DNA of 6,884 nucleotides from an uncultured Prevotella sp. (GCA_900318855.1 ONMG01000039.1:1-6884); one strand, 5' to 3'; shown: positions 1 through 6,253, counted from the first letter of the stretch. Program-made: numbers and translations. Notes: generated by a model not told the origin, from the sequence alone.

Positions 1-1178
1 CAACCAAAGTCGGGCTCCTCAGCATACTGGCTGAGCACCCGCCCCATGCGCATGAGCCCCTCACGGAGCGTGGAACGCGGACAGGCCAGATTCAGTCGAA
101 GATAGCCCTCACCGGCCTTCTTGCCATAGAGCGTGCCACTGCTGACAAAGAGGTGACCCTCATGCAGCAACAGTTCCGTGGCCTCGACCGATGTGAGTTC
201 GAAACCCATGATGTCGAGCCAGGCCAGATAGGTGCCTTCCATACGGATAACCTGCACCTGAGGCAGTTCGTCACGGACGAAGTCCTTGAGGTACTGATAG
301 TTGCCCCATATATAGTCGTTGAGTGCCTCTATCCAGTCGGCGCACTCGTTATAAGCTGCCTGCAGGGCTACAATGCCGAAAGGATTGACATCGCAGACTT
401 CGAAGATATTGATGACGCGGTTGATGCGCCTGCGCCACTCTTCGTTCTTGCAGATGATGTTGGCTATTTGCAGTCCGGCCGTGTTGAAACTCTTCGAGGG
501 CGAGTTGAGGGTCACGCTGTTGTCGACATCCACAGTGGCAAAGGGCGTGAAATGATGACCGGGCATGACGATTTCACAATGAATCTCGTCGCTGATGACC
601 TTCACACCGTGCTTACGGCATATTTCAGCCATTCGCCCGAGCTCCTCGTTGGTCCACACCCGACCACATGGGTTATGAGGGTTGCAGAGCACAAAGACGG
701 TGGTCTTCTCGTCGGCGCACTTGCGCTCAAAGTCCTCAAAATCTATACGATAGGTGTCGCCTTCTCTCACGAGTTCGTTCTCGACAATCGTGCATCCCTG
801 ATTACGGATGGACGAGAAGAAGCAATTGTAGGCAGGAGTCTGCAGGAGCACCTGCTCACCAGGCAGGGTGAAGGCCTTGATGGCACAGCTTACCGCCGGC
901 ACCACACCCGAGGTGTAGAGTATCCAATCCTTCTCTATCTTCCAGTCGTGGCGCTCGCTGAACCATCTCATCACCGACTCGTAATAGCTGTCGGGCACCA
1001 GCGAATAACCGTAGACGGGGTGCTCCACCCTCCTTCGCAATGCTTCCTGAATCGGTGGTGCCACGGGAAAGTCCATGTCGGCCACCCACATGGGAATGAT
1101 GTCATCGCCCTGCATCGAATCCCATTTATAGCTGTTGGTGTTGCGGCGGCCGACCACCTTGTCGAAATCGTATTTCAT
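1..1178 (-). CDS. MalY/PatB-type PLP-dependent cystathionine beta-lyase / aminotransferase (3' end beyond window)
   Basis: A fold-type I PLP enzyme of the MalY/PatB group, expected to act in the cytoplasm on cystathionine or cysteine-like C-S bonds, or as an aminotransferase. Visible signatures, numbered from the Met at 1178: PMWVADMDF near 29-37, PGEQVLLQTPAY with the ring-stacking Tyr117, CNPHNPCGR with Asn169, SDEIH with Asp197 for the pyridine nitrogen, SPSKSFNTAGL with the Schiff-base Lys229, and YLRLNLACPR with the carboxylate-binding Arg361. All key residues are present. The 392 visible residues already match the usual family length of about 390, so only a short C-terminal piece is missing. 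The start is uncertain: an in-frame ATG at 1196 adds six residues, overlaps the upstream DUF3737 gene by 14 nt and has an AGGA upstream, while 1178 begins MKYDFDKV, close to the conserved family start. It follows DUF3737 with a 4-nt gap or an overlap, so the two are almost certainly cotranscribed. Family assignment is firm; the natural substrate is not. Confidence 0.93.
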   Translation of the reverse strand, partial: MKYDFDKVVGRRNTNSYKWDSMQGDDIIPMWVADMDFPVAPPIQEALRRRVEHPVYGYSLVPDSYYESVMRWFSERHDWKIEKDWILYTSGVVPAVSCAIKAFTLPGEQVLLQTPAYNCFFSSIRNQGCTIVENELVREGDTYRIDFEDFERKCADEKTTVFVLCNPHNPCGRVWTNEELGRMAEICRKHGVKVISDEIHCEIVMPGHHFTPFATVDVDNSVTLNSPSKSFNTAGLQIANIICKNEEWRRRINRVINIFEVCDVNPFGIVALQAAYNECADWIEALNDYIWGNYQYLKDFVRDELPQVQVIRMEGTYLAWLDIMGFELTSVEATELLLHEGHLFVSSGTLYGKKAGEGYLRLNLACPRSTLREGLMRMGRVLSQYAEEPDFG

Positions 1179-1182
1179 CGTC

Positions 1183-2046
1183 TTACGCTTGTCCATTCTG
1201 CTTCTTCCTGTCCTCTATCACACAGGCTCTGCCCTTGGCAAATTCAGTGTAGGTGACGCTTCCTATATGGTCGGCTACGATGTGGCCCGACACAGGATTC
1301 TTCACGTTGGTGATGGTGCCCCGAATTGAGGCGTCGATATGGGTACAATCCTCGAAGGCACGGTCGCAGGCAGCATCGAAGGTGCAGTCCTCCAGCACCA
1401 CGTTGTCCATATAGCACAGGGGCTGCTCCCCACTGATATGGCAGCGCACCAGGCGTATGTTGCGGCTGTGCCACCCCAGGTACTCGCCGTCAAGGTCGGA
1501 ATCGTAGACGGTCACGTTGTCGCACTCCCAGAAACTGTCCTTCGTGGTTATCTTGGCGTTGTGCACCTCGACATCCTTGCAATACTGGAACACATACTTG
1601 GCGTCGGACACGAGTCCGTCCACCCTCACATGATTACAAAACATGACGGGATAGGTGCCCTGGTGCAGGGTGACATTCTTTAGCCTGAGGTTCTCCACAC
1701 GCCAGAAGGTCTCGTCGGCATCGTTAATGGTGACGTTCTCAAGCTCCAGGTCGCGCATCTCGCGGAAGAACTTCGGACCGTCGATGACGCAGTCCTTCAT
1801 CACCATGTCGTTGCTGTACCAGATGGCAGAACGGCTCTCCGGCGCGAAATAGCACCCCGTGATGAGGCTATGGTCGACGTGCCACCAGGGGTACTTGCCA
1901 TAGAACTTACTGTCACGGCATTCCAGATTCCGGCAGCATTTAATGGCCGACTCACCGTCGGTGACAGTAATATTTTCCAGGAGCACGTCGTGGGCTCCGA
2001 AGAGCGGACGCTCGCCTCCAAAACTTAAATCGTGAATTCTCTCCAT
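1183..2046 (-). CDS. DUF3737 family beta-helix protein
   Basis: A 287-residue protein recognised as DUF3737, whose function is unknown. Nearly the whole chain is a repeat of about 19-20 residues with the pattern aromatic-x-x-Cys/x-x-Asn/Asp-Val/Leu-x-Val/Leu-x-Asp/Asn-Cys/x-x-Ile/Phe. The Asn/Asp/His position recurs near residues 20, 40, 59, 80, 99, 119, 139, 158, 177, 196, 215 and 236. That periodicity indicates a right-handed parallel beta-helix of about 11-12 coils, as in pectate-lyase-like folds. The closing segment VKNPVSGHIVADHIGSV is typical of the family. There is no signal peptide or membrane segment, so it is probably cytoplasmic. Start at MERIHDL: the frame runs 62 codons further upstream but that stretch lies in the promoter region and does not resemble the family. 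The gene leads the unit that ends in the MalY-like enzyme, suggesting a linked role in amino-acid or sulfur metabolism, which is an inference only. It could bind or modify a carbohydrate, but no catalytic residues can be assigned. Confidence 0.9.
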   Translation of the reverse strand: MERIHDLSFGGERPLFGAHDVLLENITVTDGESAIKCCRNLECRDSKFYGKYPWWHVDHSLITGCYFAPESRSAIWYSNDMVMKDCVIDGPKFFREMRDLELENVTINDADETFWRVENLRLKNVTLHQGTYPVMFCNHVRVDGLVSDAKYVFQYCKDVEVHNAKITTKDSFWECDNVTVYDSDLDGEYLGWHSRNIRLVRCHISGEQPLCYMDNVVLEDCTFDAACDRAFEDCTHIDASIRGTITNVKNPVSGHIVADHIGSVTYTEFAKGRACVIEDRKKQNGQA

Positions 2047-2073
2047 AAAGTCTATATGCTGATAAATAGATGA

Positions 2074-2093
2074 TTGTACCCAATATCGTACAA
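2074..2093. promoter_or_regulatory. Inverted repeat, candidate operator in divergent promoter region
   Basis: TTGTAC and GTACAA form perfect 6-bp arms separated by 8 nt. The right arm touches the presumed -7 element of the leftward promoter. The octamer GATTGTAC at the left arm (2072-2079) recurs at 2189-2196, between the -33 and -7 elements of the rightward promoter. This could be a regulator site shared by both transcription units, but arms this short can arise by chance and no regulator gene is nearby. Confidence 0.35.
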
Positions 2094-2122
2094 AAATTAT
2101 GCCAAAAGCATCACACTGCAAC
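2091..2122 (-). promoter_or_regulatory. Possible leftward promoter for DUF3737-malY unit
   Basis: On the minus strand, GTTG (2119-2122) is followed after 19 nt by TAATTTTTG (2091-2099). This resembles the Bacteroidetes -33/-7 pair but has one base too many between TA and TTTG and one mismatch in the -33 box. It would give a leader of about 40 nt ahead of the DUF3737 start. No Shine-Dalgarno sequence is seen there. Confidence 0.35.
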
Positions 2123-2173
2123 CCAAAAGATAGAGCGCTCGGCAGACAGGGGACAAAAAAGCAGGAGCTTTTC

Positions 2174-2204
2174 TTTGTTAATCTCTTCGATTGTACTATC
2201 TTTG
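2174..2204 (+). promoter_or_regulatory. Bacteroidetes-type promoter of the glycosyltransferase operon
   Basis: TTTG (2174-2177), a 19-nt spacer, then TATCTTTG (2197-2204) match the Bacteroidetes primary-sigma consensus TTTG-N19-TAnnTTTG exactly. The ATG at 2207 begins only two bases after the -7 box. Transcription would therefore begin at or within a few bases of the start codon, so the mRNA is probably leaderless or nearly so. Confidence 0.75.
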
Positions 2205-2206
2205 CA

Positions 2207-3136
2207 ATGAAGGTGAAACTGTCTGTTATCATACCCGTCTACAATACACCCTCCACACTCCGGCGGTGCGTGGAGAGTGTAGTCGCACAGTTGCCCGCTG
2301 ATGCCGAGCTGCTGCTCGTCGACGACGGTTCCACCGACTGCTCGCCCTCGCTGTGCGACGAATTAGCCATGCGCTACCCCCAGGTGACAGCAGTGCACAA
2401 GGAGAACGGGGGATTGTCGGACGCACGCAACCGGGGCTTGGCCCTGACGAGTGGGCAGTATGTCAGCTTTGTCGACTCTGACGACTATATTTCCGGAGCC
2501 CCCTATGCCCATGCCATTAGCTTGCTGGACAGCGACGGCGACATTGGCTTCGTGGAGTTTCCCGTTTATGTGCACTATGGTGCCAGCGATGCCCACATGC
2601 TCACGTTTGCTGACAACACGCTCACCTCGATGACCGACTACTGGCTGCACAGCAAGGCCTACACCCACTGCTATGCATGGAACAAAGTCTACCGCCGGGA
2701 GCTCTTCCAGGGGGTGGGCTATGCCTATGGCAAGGCCTTCGAGGATGTTATCCTGATGCCTCAGCTGCTCAGCCGGTGCAAGAAGCTTGCCCTTTCGTCA
2801 GTAGGCTGCTATTACTATTGCTTCAACGACCGGGGCATCACGGCCACGGCCTCGGCTCGCGAGCTCACCGACCTCCTCGAGGCCCACATCAGTGTGCTCA
2901 GGGATGGCCGGCTGCTGAGGGGCAAGGAACGGTCGGCTGAGGCTGCCAGCTACTATGCCCACGTGCTCAACATCCAGCTGGACATCTTCCATATCACGGG
3001 CAAAGTGAACAGCTGCTTCCCAATCCTGCCCTACTACAAGACTTTCAAACTGATGATGCTCCACTTGCTGGGGCTACAGATGCTCTGTAAGCTGCACACC
3101 TACGTATGTCACAACCACTTGTTAGCTTCATTGTAA
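2207..3136 (+). CDS. GT2 family glycosyltransferase, first gene of operon
   Basis: A 309-residue GT-A fold inverting glycosyltransferase that should transfer a sugar from a nucleotide-sugar donor to a glycan acceptor at the cytoplasmic face of the inner membrane. Seen in sequence: the beta-1 strand LSVIIPVYN (5-13), nucleotide-binding VDDGSTD (38-44), NGGLSDARN (67-75), the metal-binding DSDD (90-93), and AWNKVYRREL (157-166) followed by FEDV with Glu179-Asp180, the usual region of the catalytic base. There is no signal peptide or clear membrane helix; the C-terminal 60 residues are hydrophobic and basic and may lie on the membrane. The start at 2207 puts the Rossmann strand at the N terminus, as normal for the family; the in-frame ATG at 2099 lies upstream of the promoter. 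The last 31 nt overlap the next transferase in another frame, so translation is probably coupled. Donor and acceptor cannot be told from sequence. Confidence 0.93.
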   Translation: MKVKLSVIIPVYNTPSTLRRCVESVVAQLPADAELLLVDDGSTDCSPSLCDELAMRYPQVTAVHKENGGLSDARNRGLALTSGQYVSFVDSDDYISGAPYAHAISLLDSDGDIGFVEFPVYVHYGASDAHMLTFADNTLTSMTDYWLHSKAYTHCYAWNKVYRRELFQGVGYAYGKAFEDVILMPQLLSRCKKLALSSVGCYYYCFNDRGITATASARELTDLLEAHISVLRDGRLLRGKERSAEAASYYAHVLNIQLDIFHITGKVNSCFPILPYYKTFKLMMLHLLGLQMLCKLHTYVCHNHLLASL

Positions 3137-4053
3137 CCACCTACAACCTTCCGGTGGCTCTTCTGGAGGAATGCCTCAACAGTATCCTGGCCCTGTCGCT
3201 CACCAAGGACGAGAGAGAAATTATTCTTGTCGACGACGGTTCGGATACCCCTCCCATCAACCAGCTGCCCCAAAAAGGGGAGCTCATCTTCATTCGGCAG
3301 GACAATCAAGGACTCTCCGTGGCAAGGAATATTGGCATTGAAAGGGCTCAGGGCGAATATATCCAATTTGTCGACGGCGACGATTATCTCTTGACGGTTC
3401 CCTATGAGCATTGCCTGGACCTCGTCCGCCGGGACCGCCTCGACATGGTGCTTTTCCACGCCTCAGCTGGCAGTCACCATTCTGTATCAGTAACGGCTTC
3501 ACGCCCGATGAGTGGAATCCAGTATATGGCCGAGCACAATGTGAGATCAGCAGTATGGGGCTGCATCTTCCGCCGACAGACATTGGGCGACCTGAGGTTC
3601 ACACCCGGCATCTATCACGAGGATGAAGACTTCACCCCACAGCTTTTGCTTCGATGCGAGCGAATCGTTGACAGCCACGTAGCAGCCTACTTCTATCGGC
3701 AGCATGCCGCTTCGATTACCCATAGCACTGACGCCAAGGTTGTTGCCAAGCGATTCGAGGACACCCTTCGAGTAATCACTCACCTCCGAAACATAGCCTT
3801 CCAGTTGCCCACAAGCAGTAGAATGGCACTGCAACGCCGTGTGGCCCAACTGACAATGGACTATCTGTACCAAATACTTGTAGGCACACGCAGTCGGCAG
3901 CGGTTGGAGGCAACCATCCATCTGCTAAGTGAAAGAGGATGCTATCCCCTACCCAATCGTCATTACACGCTCAAATACACACTGTTCCGCTCGCTTATCG
4001 CCTCGTCCTGGGGACGGCGCTTGCTTGTGGCGGGCATAAAGACTATAAAATGA
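3106..4053 (+). CDS. GT2 family glycosyltransferase, second gene of operon
   Basis: A 315-residue GT-A glycosyltransferase, similar in layout to its upstream neighbour but clearly diverged. Motifs: VSFIVTTYN (6-14), LVDDGSD (41-47), NQGLSVARN (67-75), VDGDD (89-93) for metal and donor binding, and HEDEDF (171-176) with the acidic residues expected at the catalytic base. Where the upstream protein has the common AWNKVYRREL segment, this one has AVWGCIFRRQTL, which hints at a different acceptor. The C-terminal third is basic and amphipathic, with no signal peptide, so a peripheral inner-membrane enzyme is likely. The ATG at 3106 lies inside the upstream gene, 31 nt before that gene's stop, and places the first beta strand at residues 6-10, as expected. 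Its TGA overlaps the next ATG in ATGA. It probably adds a sugar to the same glycan as its neighbours (inference). Confidence 0.93.
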   Translation: MSQPLVSFIVTTYNLPVALLEECLNSILALSLTKDEREIILVDDGSDTPPINQLPQKGELIFIRQDNQGLSVARNIGIERAQGEYIQFVDGDDYLLTVPYEHCLDLVRRDRLDMVLFHASAGSHHSVSVTASRPMSGIQYMAEHNVRSAVWGCIFRRQTLGDLRFTPGIYHEDEDFTPQLLLRCERIVDSHVAAYFYRQHAASITHSTDAKVVAKRFEDTLRVITHLRNIAFQLPTSSRMALQRRVAQLTMDYLYQILVGTRSRQRLEATIHLLSERGCYPLPNRHYTLKYTLFRSLIASSWGRRLLVAGIKTIK

Positions 4054-5159
4054 AGATTCTGCTGATAGGCGAATATAGTAATGTGCACAACACCCTGGCC
4101 GAAGGTCTGAGAGCACTCGGTCACAAGGTAGTGGTGGCCAGCAACGGCGACTTTTGGAAGGACTATCCGCGCGACATCGACCTCCAACGCTCCCCAGGAT
4201 TCGCAGGCTCCCTGAGCTTCGCCCTAAGACTGGCTGCCGCACTGCCCCGCATGCGAGGCTTCGATGTGGTGCAGCTCATCAACCCCATGTTCCTGGAATT
4301 GAAGGCTGAGAGAATCCTCCCCATCTATCGATATCTGCGACGAAACAACGGGAAGATAGTGATGGGCGCCTTTGGCATGGACTATTATTGGGTCCACGAG
4401 AACATCACAAGGAAGCCACTGAGATACAGCGACTTCACCATTGGCAACAGGCTCCGAACCGATGCCGACGCCATAAAGGAAAAGGCCGACTGGATCAATA
4501 CACCCAAAGCACGGCTCAACCAAGTCATCGCCTCAGACTGCGATGCCATTGTTGCCGGACTTTATGAGTATTGGAAGTGCTACAAGCCGCTATTCCCCAA
4601 AAAGACGGTGTTTATTCCCTTCCCCATAAAGCCGAAGAAGTTGGAACGGCCCAAGAGCGATGGACAAAAGCAAACACTGGAAATATTCATTGGCATCAGC
4701 AAACACCGAAGCGCATACAAGGGCACCGACATCATGCTCAAGGCGGCTCGCACTATTCAAGCGAGACACCCCCAACAGGTGAAGCTCTGCGTGGCCGATG
4801 GTGTGCCCTTCGAGAAATACACGCAGATGATGAACCAAGCCGACGTGATACTCGACCAGCTTTACAGCTATACTCCTGCCATGAACGCACTCGAGGCCAT
4901 GAGCCGCGGCATCGTGTGTGTGGGTGGAGGCGAACCCGAGAACTATGAAATATTGGGAGAGAAGGAGTTGAGGCCCATCATCAATGTAGAGCCCAACTAC
5001 GAGAGTGTGGTAGAAGCTTTAGAGGCTCTCATCTCCAATATCGGGCAACTGCCGGAACTAAAGATGCAGAGCATTGAGTATGTCAGCCGCCACCACGACT
5101 ACCTTAAAGTGGCACGGCAATATGAGCAACTTTACAATGGCCATCAAGAAAGTTTATAA
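4050..5159 (+). CDS. GT-B fold (GT4-like) glycosyltransferase, third gene of operon
   Basis: A 369-residue GT-B glycosyltransferase, probably retaining and GT4-like. The N-terminal Rossmann domain begins MKILLIGEYSNVHNTLAEGL, with the Gly-containing first loop that lies near the acceptor. The C-terminal domain has FIGISKHRSAYKGTD (Lys224, a usual phosphate-contacting position), LCVADGVPFEKY, DVILDQLYSYTPAMNALEAMSRG (from Asp268 region to about 287, with Glu282) and GGGEPENYE (292-300), matching the donor-binding E-rich region of GT4 enzymes. No signal peptide or membrane helix is seen, so it is cytoplasmic or membrane-peripheral. The start at 4050 sits in an ATGA overlap with the preceding stop, a classic translational-coupling arrangement; an in-frame ATG at 3939 would add 37 residues that do not resemble the family. 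The 3' end overlaps the next gene. Sugar specificity is unknown. Confidence 0.92.
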   Translation: MKILLIGEYSNVHNTLAEGLRALGHKVVVASNGDFWKDYPRDIDLQRSPGFAGSLSFALRLAAALPRMRGFDVVQLINPMFLELKAERILPIYRYLRRNNGKIVMGAFGMDYYWVHENITRKPLRYSDFTIGNRLRTDADAIKEKADWINTPKARLNQVIASDCDAIVAGLYEYWKCYKPLFPKKTVFIPFPIKPKKLERPKSDGQKQTLEIFIGISKHRSAYKGTDIMLKAARTIQARHPQQVKLCVADGVPFEKYTQMMNQADVILDQLYSYTPAMNALEAMSRGIVCVGGGEPENYEILGEKELRPIINVEPNYESVVEALEALISNIGQLPELKMQSIEYVSRHHDYLKVARQYEQLYNGHQESL

Positions 5160-5430
5160 ATGTTCATCATGTGGCTATGAGGCCGAAATCTACGAGGGGC
5201 GCGGACTCTTTGGCCAGCACATTGTAGCAGTGAGCTGTCCGGACTGTCACACCATACAGAACTTAGTGGTAGGCGGTGTCATAGGTGATGTGGCACCCTC
5301 ATACAATAGTGAGACCGGACGCCTCTGTCTGCTCTGCGGCAGCGCACGCATAAAGCGATGGGATATGCATACCTGTCCAAAATGTGGGGGACAGATGACC
5401 GACACGGGCAATGACGACTTTTGGACCTGA
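5137..5430 (+). CDS. Small double zinc-ribbon protein, last gene of operon
   Basis: I do not recognise a named family. The 97-residue product has four CxxC pairs: Cys9/12 (CSSCG), Cys34/37 (CPDC), Cys64/67 (CLLCG) and Cys80/83 (CPKCGG). This spacing suggests two zinc-ribbon modules, each built from two knuckles, joined by a Gly/Val-rich segment around 43-53. There is no signal peptide or transmembrane helix, so it is likely cytoplasmic. It may be structural, redox-related, or bind nucleic acid or protein; nothing decides between these. The start is uncertain: 5137 gives MAIKKVYKCSSCG, 5122 adds five residues, and 5074 adds more with no zinc-ribbon character. With the 5137 start it overlaps the GT-B gene by 23 nt, so it is probably coupled to it. 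It is followed about 40 nt later by a hairpin terminator. It is a real gene rather than a shadow, because all eight Cys are in regular paired motifs. Confidence 0.85.
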   Translation: MAIKKVYKCSSCGYEAEIYEGRGLFGQHIVAVSCPDCHTIQNLVVGGVIGDVAPSYNSETGRLCLLCGSARIKRWDMHTCPKCGGQMTDTGNDDFWT

Positions 5431-5467
5431 GCGATTTGTGACGCACAGACAGGCCGCAGACGAGAAA

Positions 5468-5496
5468 GGCCGCACTCCCTAAAAGAGAATGCGGCC
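5468..5496 (-). terminator. Hairpin terminator in convergent gap, best fit to rpsP
   Basis: GGCCGCA (5468-5474) pairs with TGCGGCC (5490-5496), and the stem continues inward with two mismatches to a TAAAA loop. Read on the minus strand the stem is followed by TTTCTC, a short U-rich tail suited to ending rpsP. On the plus strand the T-rich run starts about 10 nt later (TTATTTCCTTT), so it may also end the glycosyltransferase operon, less typically. Confidence 0.65.
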
Positions 5497-5524
5497 GTCA
5501 GCCATTATTTCCTTTAAGATAGGA

Positions 5525-6085
5525 TTAAGCCTCCTGGGGAGCCTCGGCAGCCTCACCGTCAGCAGGTGCTTCCTGTGCAGCTTCAGCAGCCTTTGCAGCC
5601 TCTGCCTCAGCCTTTGCTTTAGCCTCAGCAGCCTTCTTCTCGGCCACCTTCTTAGCTATGGTCTCGTTGACCTTCTTCTCGGCATCGAGCTCCTTAGCAG
5701 CGGCCTCTTTGCGAGCCTTCACATCGCTTTCGCGAACAGCCTGCAGGCCCTTCTCCTTGCCTTCCTTCCAGGCATCAAACTTCTGCTGAGCAGCAGCTTC
5801 ATCGAATGCACCTTTCTTCACACCTCCACGGAGATGCTTCATAAGATACACACCCTCGCGCTTAAGGATGTTGCGTACTGTGTCGGTGGGCTGAGCGCCT
5901 ACCTCTACCCAATGAAGGGCACGCTCGAAATTCAAATCTACGGTTGCAGGATTGGTGTTGGGATTGTAAGTACCAATCTTCTCAGTAAATTTACCATCAC
6001 GTGGTGCTCTCACGTCGGCGATGACAATGCTATAGAAAGCATAGCCCTTACGACCGCCGCGCTGTAATCTGATTCTTGTAGCCAT
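5525..6085 (-). CDS. rpsP: 30S ribosomal protein S16 with extended C-terminal tail
   Basis: Ribosomal protein S16, a 16S rRNA-binding protein needed for 30S assembly. The N-terminal core (about 1-83) carries the family features MATRIRLQRGGRKGYAFYSI, ADVRAPRDGKFTEKIGTYNP, and QPTDTVRNILKREGVY. Bacterial S16 is usually about 80-90 residues; this one has 186. The extra 100 residues are first mixed (GVKKGAFDEAAAQQKFDAWKEG, about 88-109 in part), then a highly charged, predicted helical Ala/Lys/Glu stretch (122-165), ending in an acidic Ala/Glu/Pro tail (166-186). Long tails of this kind are known in Bacteroidetes S16, so it is not a fusion artefact. The ATG at 6085 is the only sensible start; no Shine-Dalgarno sequence precedes it, only an AT-rich stretch. 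It is convergent with the glycosyltransferase operon and has no rimM, trmD or rplS beside it in this window. Confidence 0.98.
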   Translation of the reverse strand: MATRIRLQRGGRKGYAFYSIVIADVRAPRDGKFTEKIGTYNPNTNPATVDLNFERALHWVEVGAQPTDTVRNILKREGVYLMKHLRGGVKKGAFDEAAAQQKFDAWKEGKEKGLQAVRESDVKARKEAAAKELDAEKKVNETIAKKVAEKKAAEAKAKAEAEAAKAAEAAQEAPADGEAAEAPQEA

Positions 6086-6122
6086 TTTGACTTTAACTAA
6101 TTAATATAAGGTTTGAATTCAT

Positions 6123-6141
6123 GCCAACAACTCGTATTGGC
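6123..6141 (-). promoter_or_regulatory. Possible 5' leader hairpin of rpsP mRNA
   Basis: GCCAA and TTGGC arms of 5 bp enclose a 9-nt loop. Judging from the -7 box at 6146-6153, transcription should start near 6139-6141, so this hairpin would sit at the extreme 5' end of the rpsP transcript. It could protect the mRNA or take part in control. The stem is short and the start point is inferred. Confidence 0.3.
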
Positions 6142-6145
6142 GGTG

Positions 6146-6173
6146 CAAAGTTACAATTTTCAACCCGGTCAAC
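6146..6173 (-). promoter_or_regulatory. Promoter of rpsP
   Basis: On the minus strand TAACTTTG (6146-6153) matches the Bacteroidetes -7 consensus TAnnTTTG exactly. A GTTG (6170-6173), one mismatch from TTTG, lies 16 nt upstream as the likely -33 box. The predicted leader to the rpsP ATG is about 55 nt and AT-rich. Confidence 0.65.
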
Positions 6174-6219
6174 ATTCACTGCCGCCATCTTTATTCCAGC
6201 TATTACGGAATATTAACAC

Positions 6220-6253
6220 TTAGCCCCCTTCCTCGCACGGAGGAAGAGGCTAA
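6220..6253 (-). terminator. Hairpin, probable terminator of the FadL-like gene
   Basis: TTAGCC plus TTCCTC on the left pair with GAGGAA plus GGCTAA on the right, with a small internal bulge and a short loop. The stem lies 34 nt past the stop codon of the outer-membrane gene. On the minus strand it is followed by GTGTTAATATT, only moderately T-rich, so termination efficiency is uncertain. It also separates that gene from the rpsP promoter. Confidence 0.55.

Noticed and set aside
153..1256. Long plus-strand open frame of 367 codons opposite the MalY-like gene
   Set aside because: It lies antisense to a gene with all PLP-enzyme motifs, its translation resembles no family, and it continues into the next gene's antisense. 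It is a shadow of biased codon use.
2099..2206. Upstream start for the first glycosyltransferase (36 extra residues)
   Set aside because: The extension spans the -33/-7 promoter, does not resemble a signal or GT2 sequence, and would displace the conserved N-terminal beta strand.
3939..4049. Upstream start for the GT-B glycosyltransferase
   Set aside because: The added 37 residues overlap the previous gene out of frame and lack family character; the ATGA start at 4050 fits both the fold and the operon.
5489..6067. Plus-strand open frame of 192 codons opposite rpsP
   Set aside because: It is a Leu/Ser-rich translation of the complement of the Ala/Lys/Glu tail of S16. The apparent hydrophobicity comes from antisense of GCN/AAG/GAG codons, not from a membrane protein.
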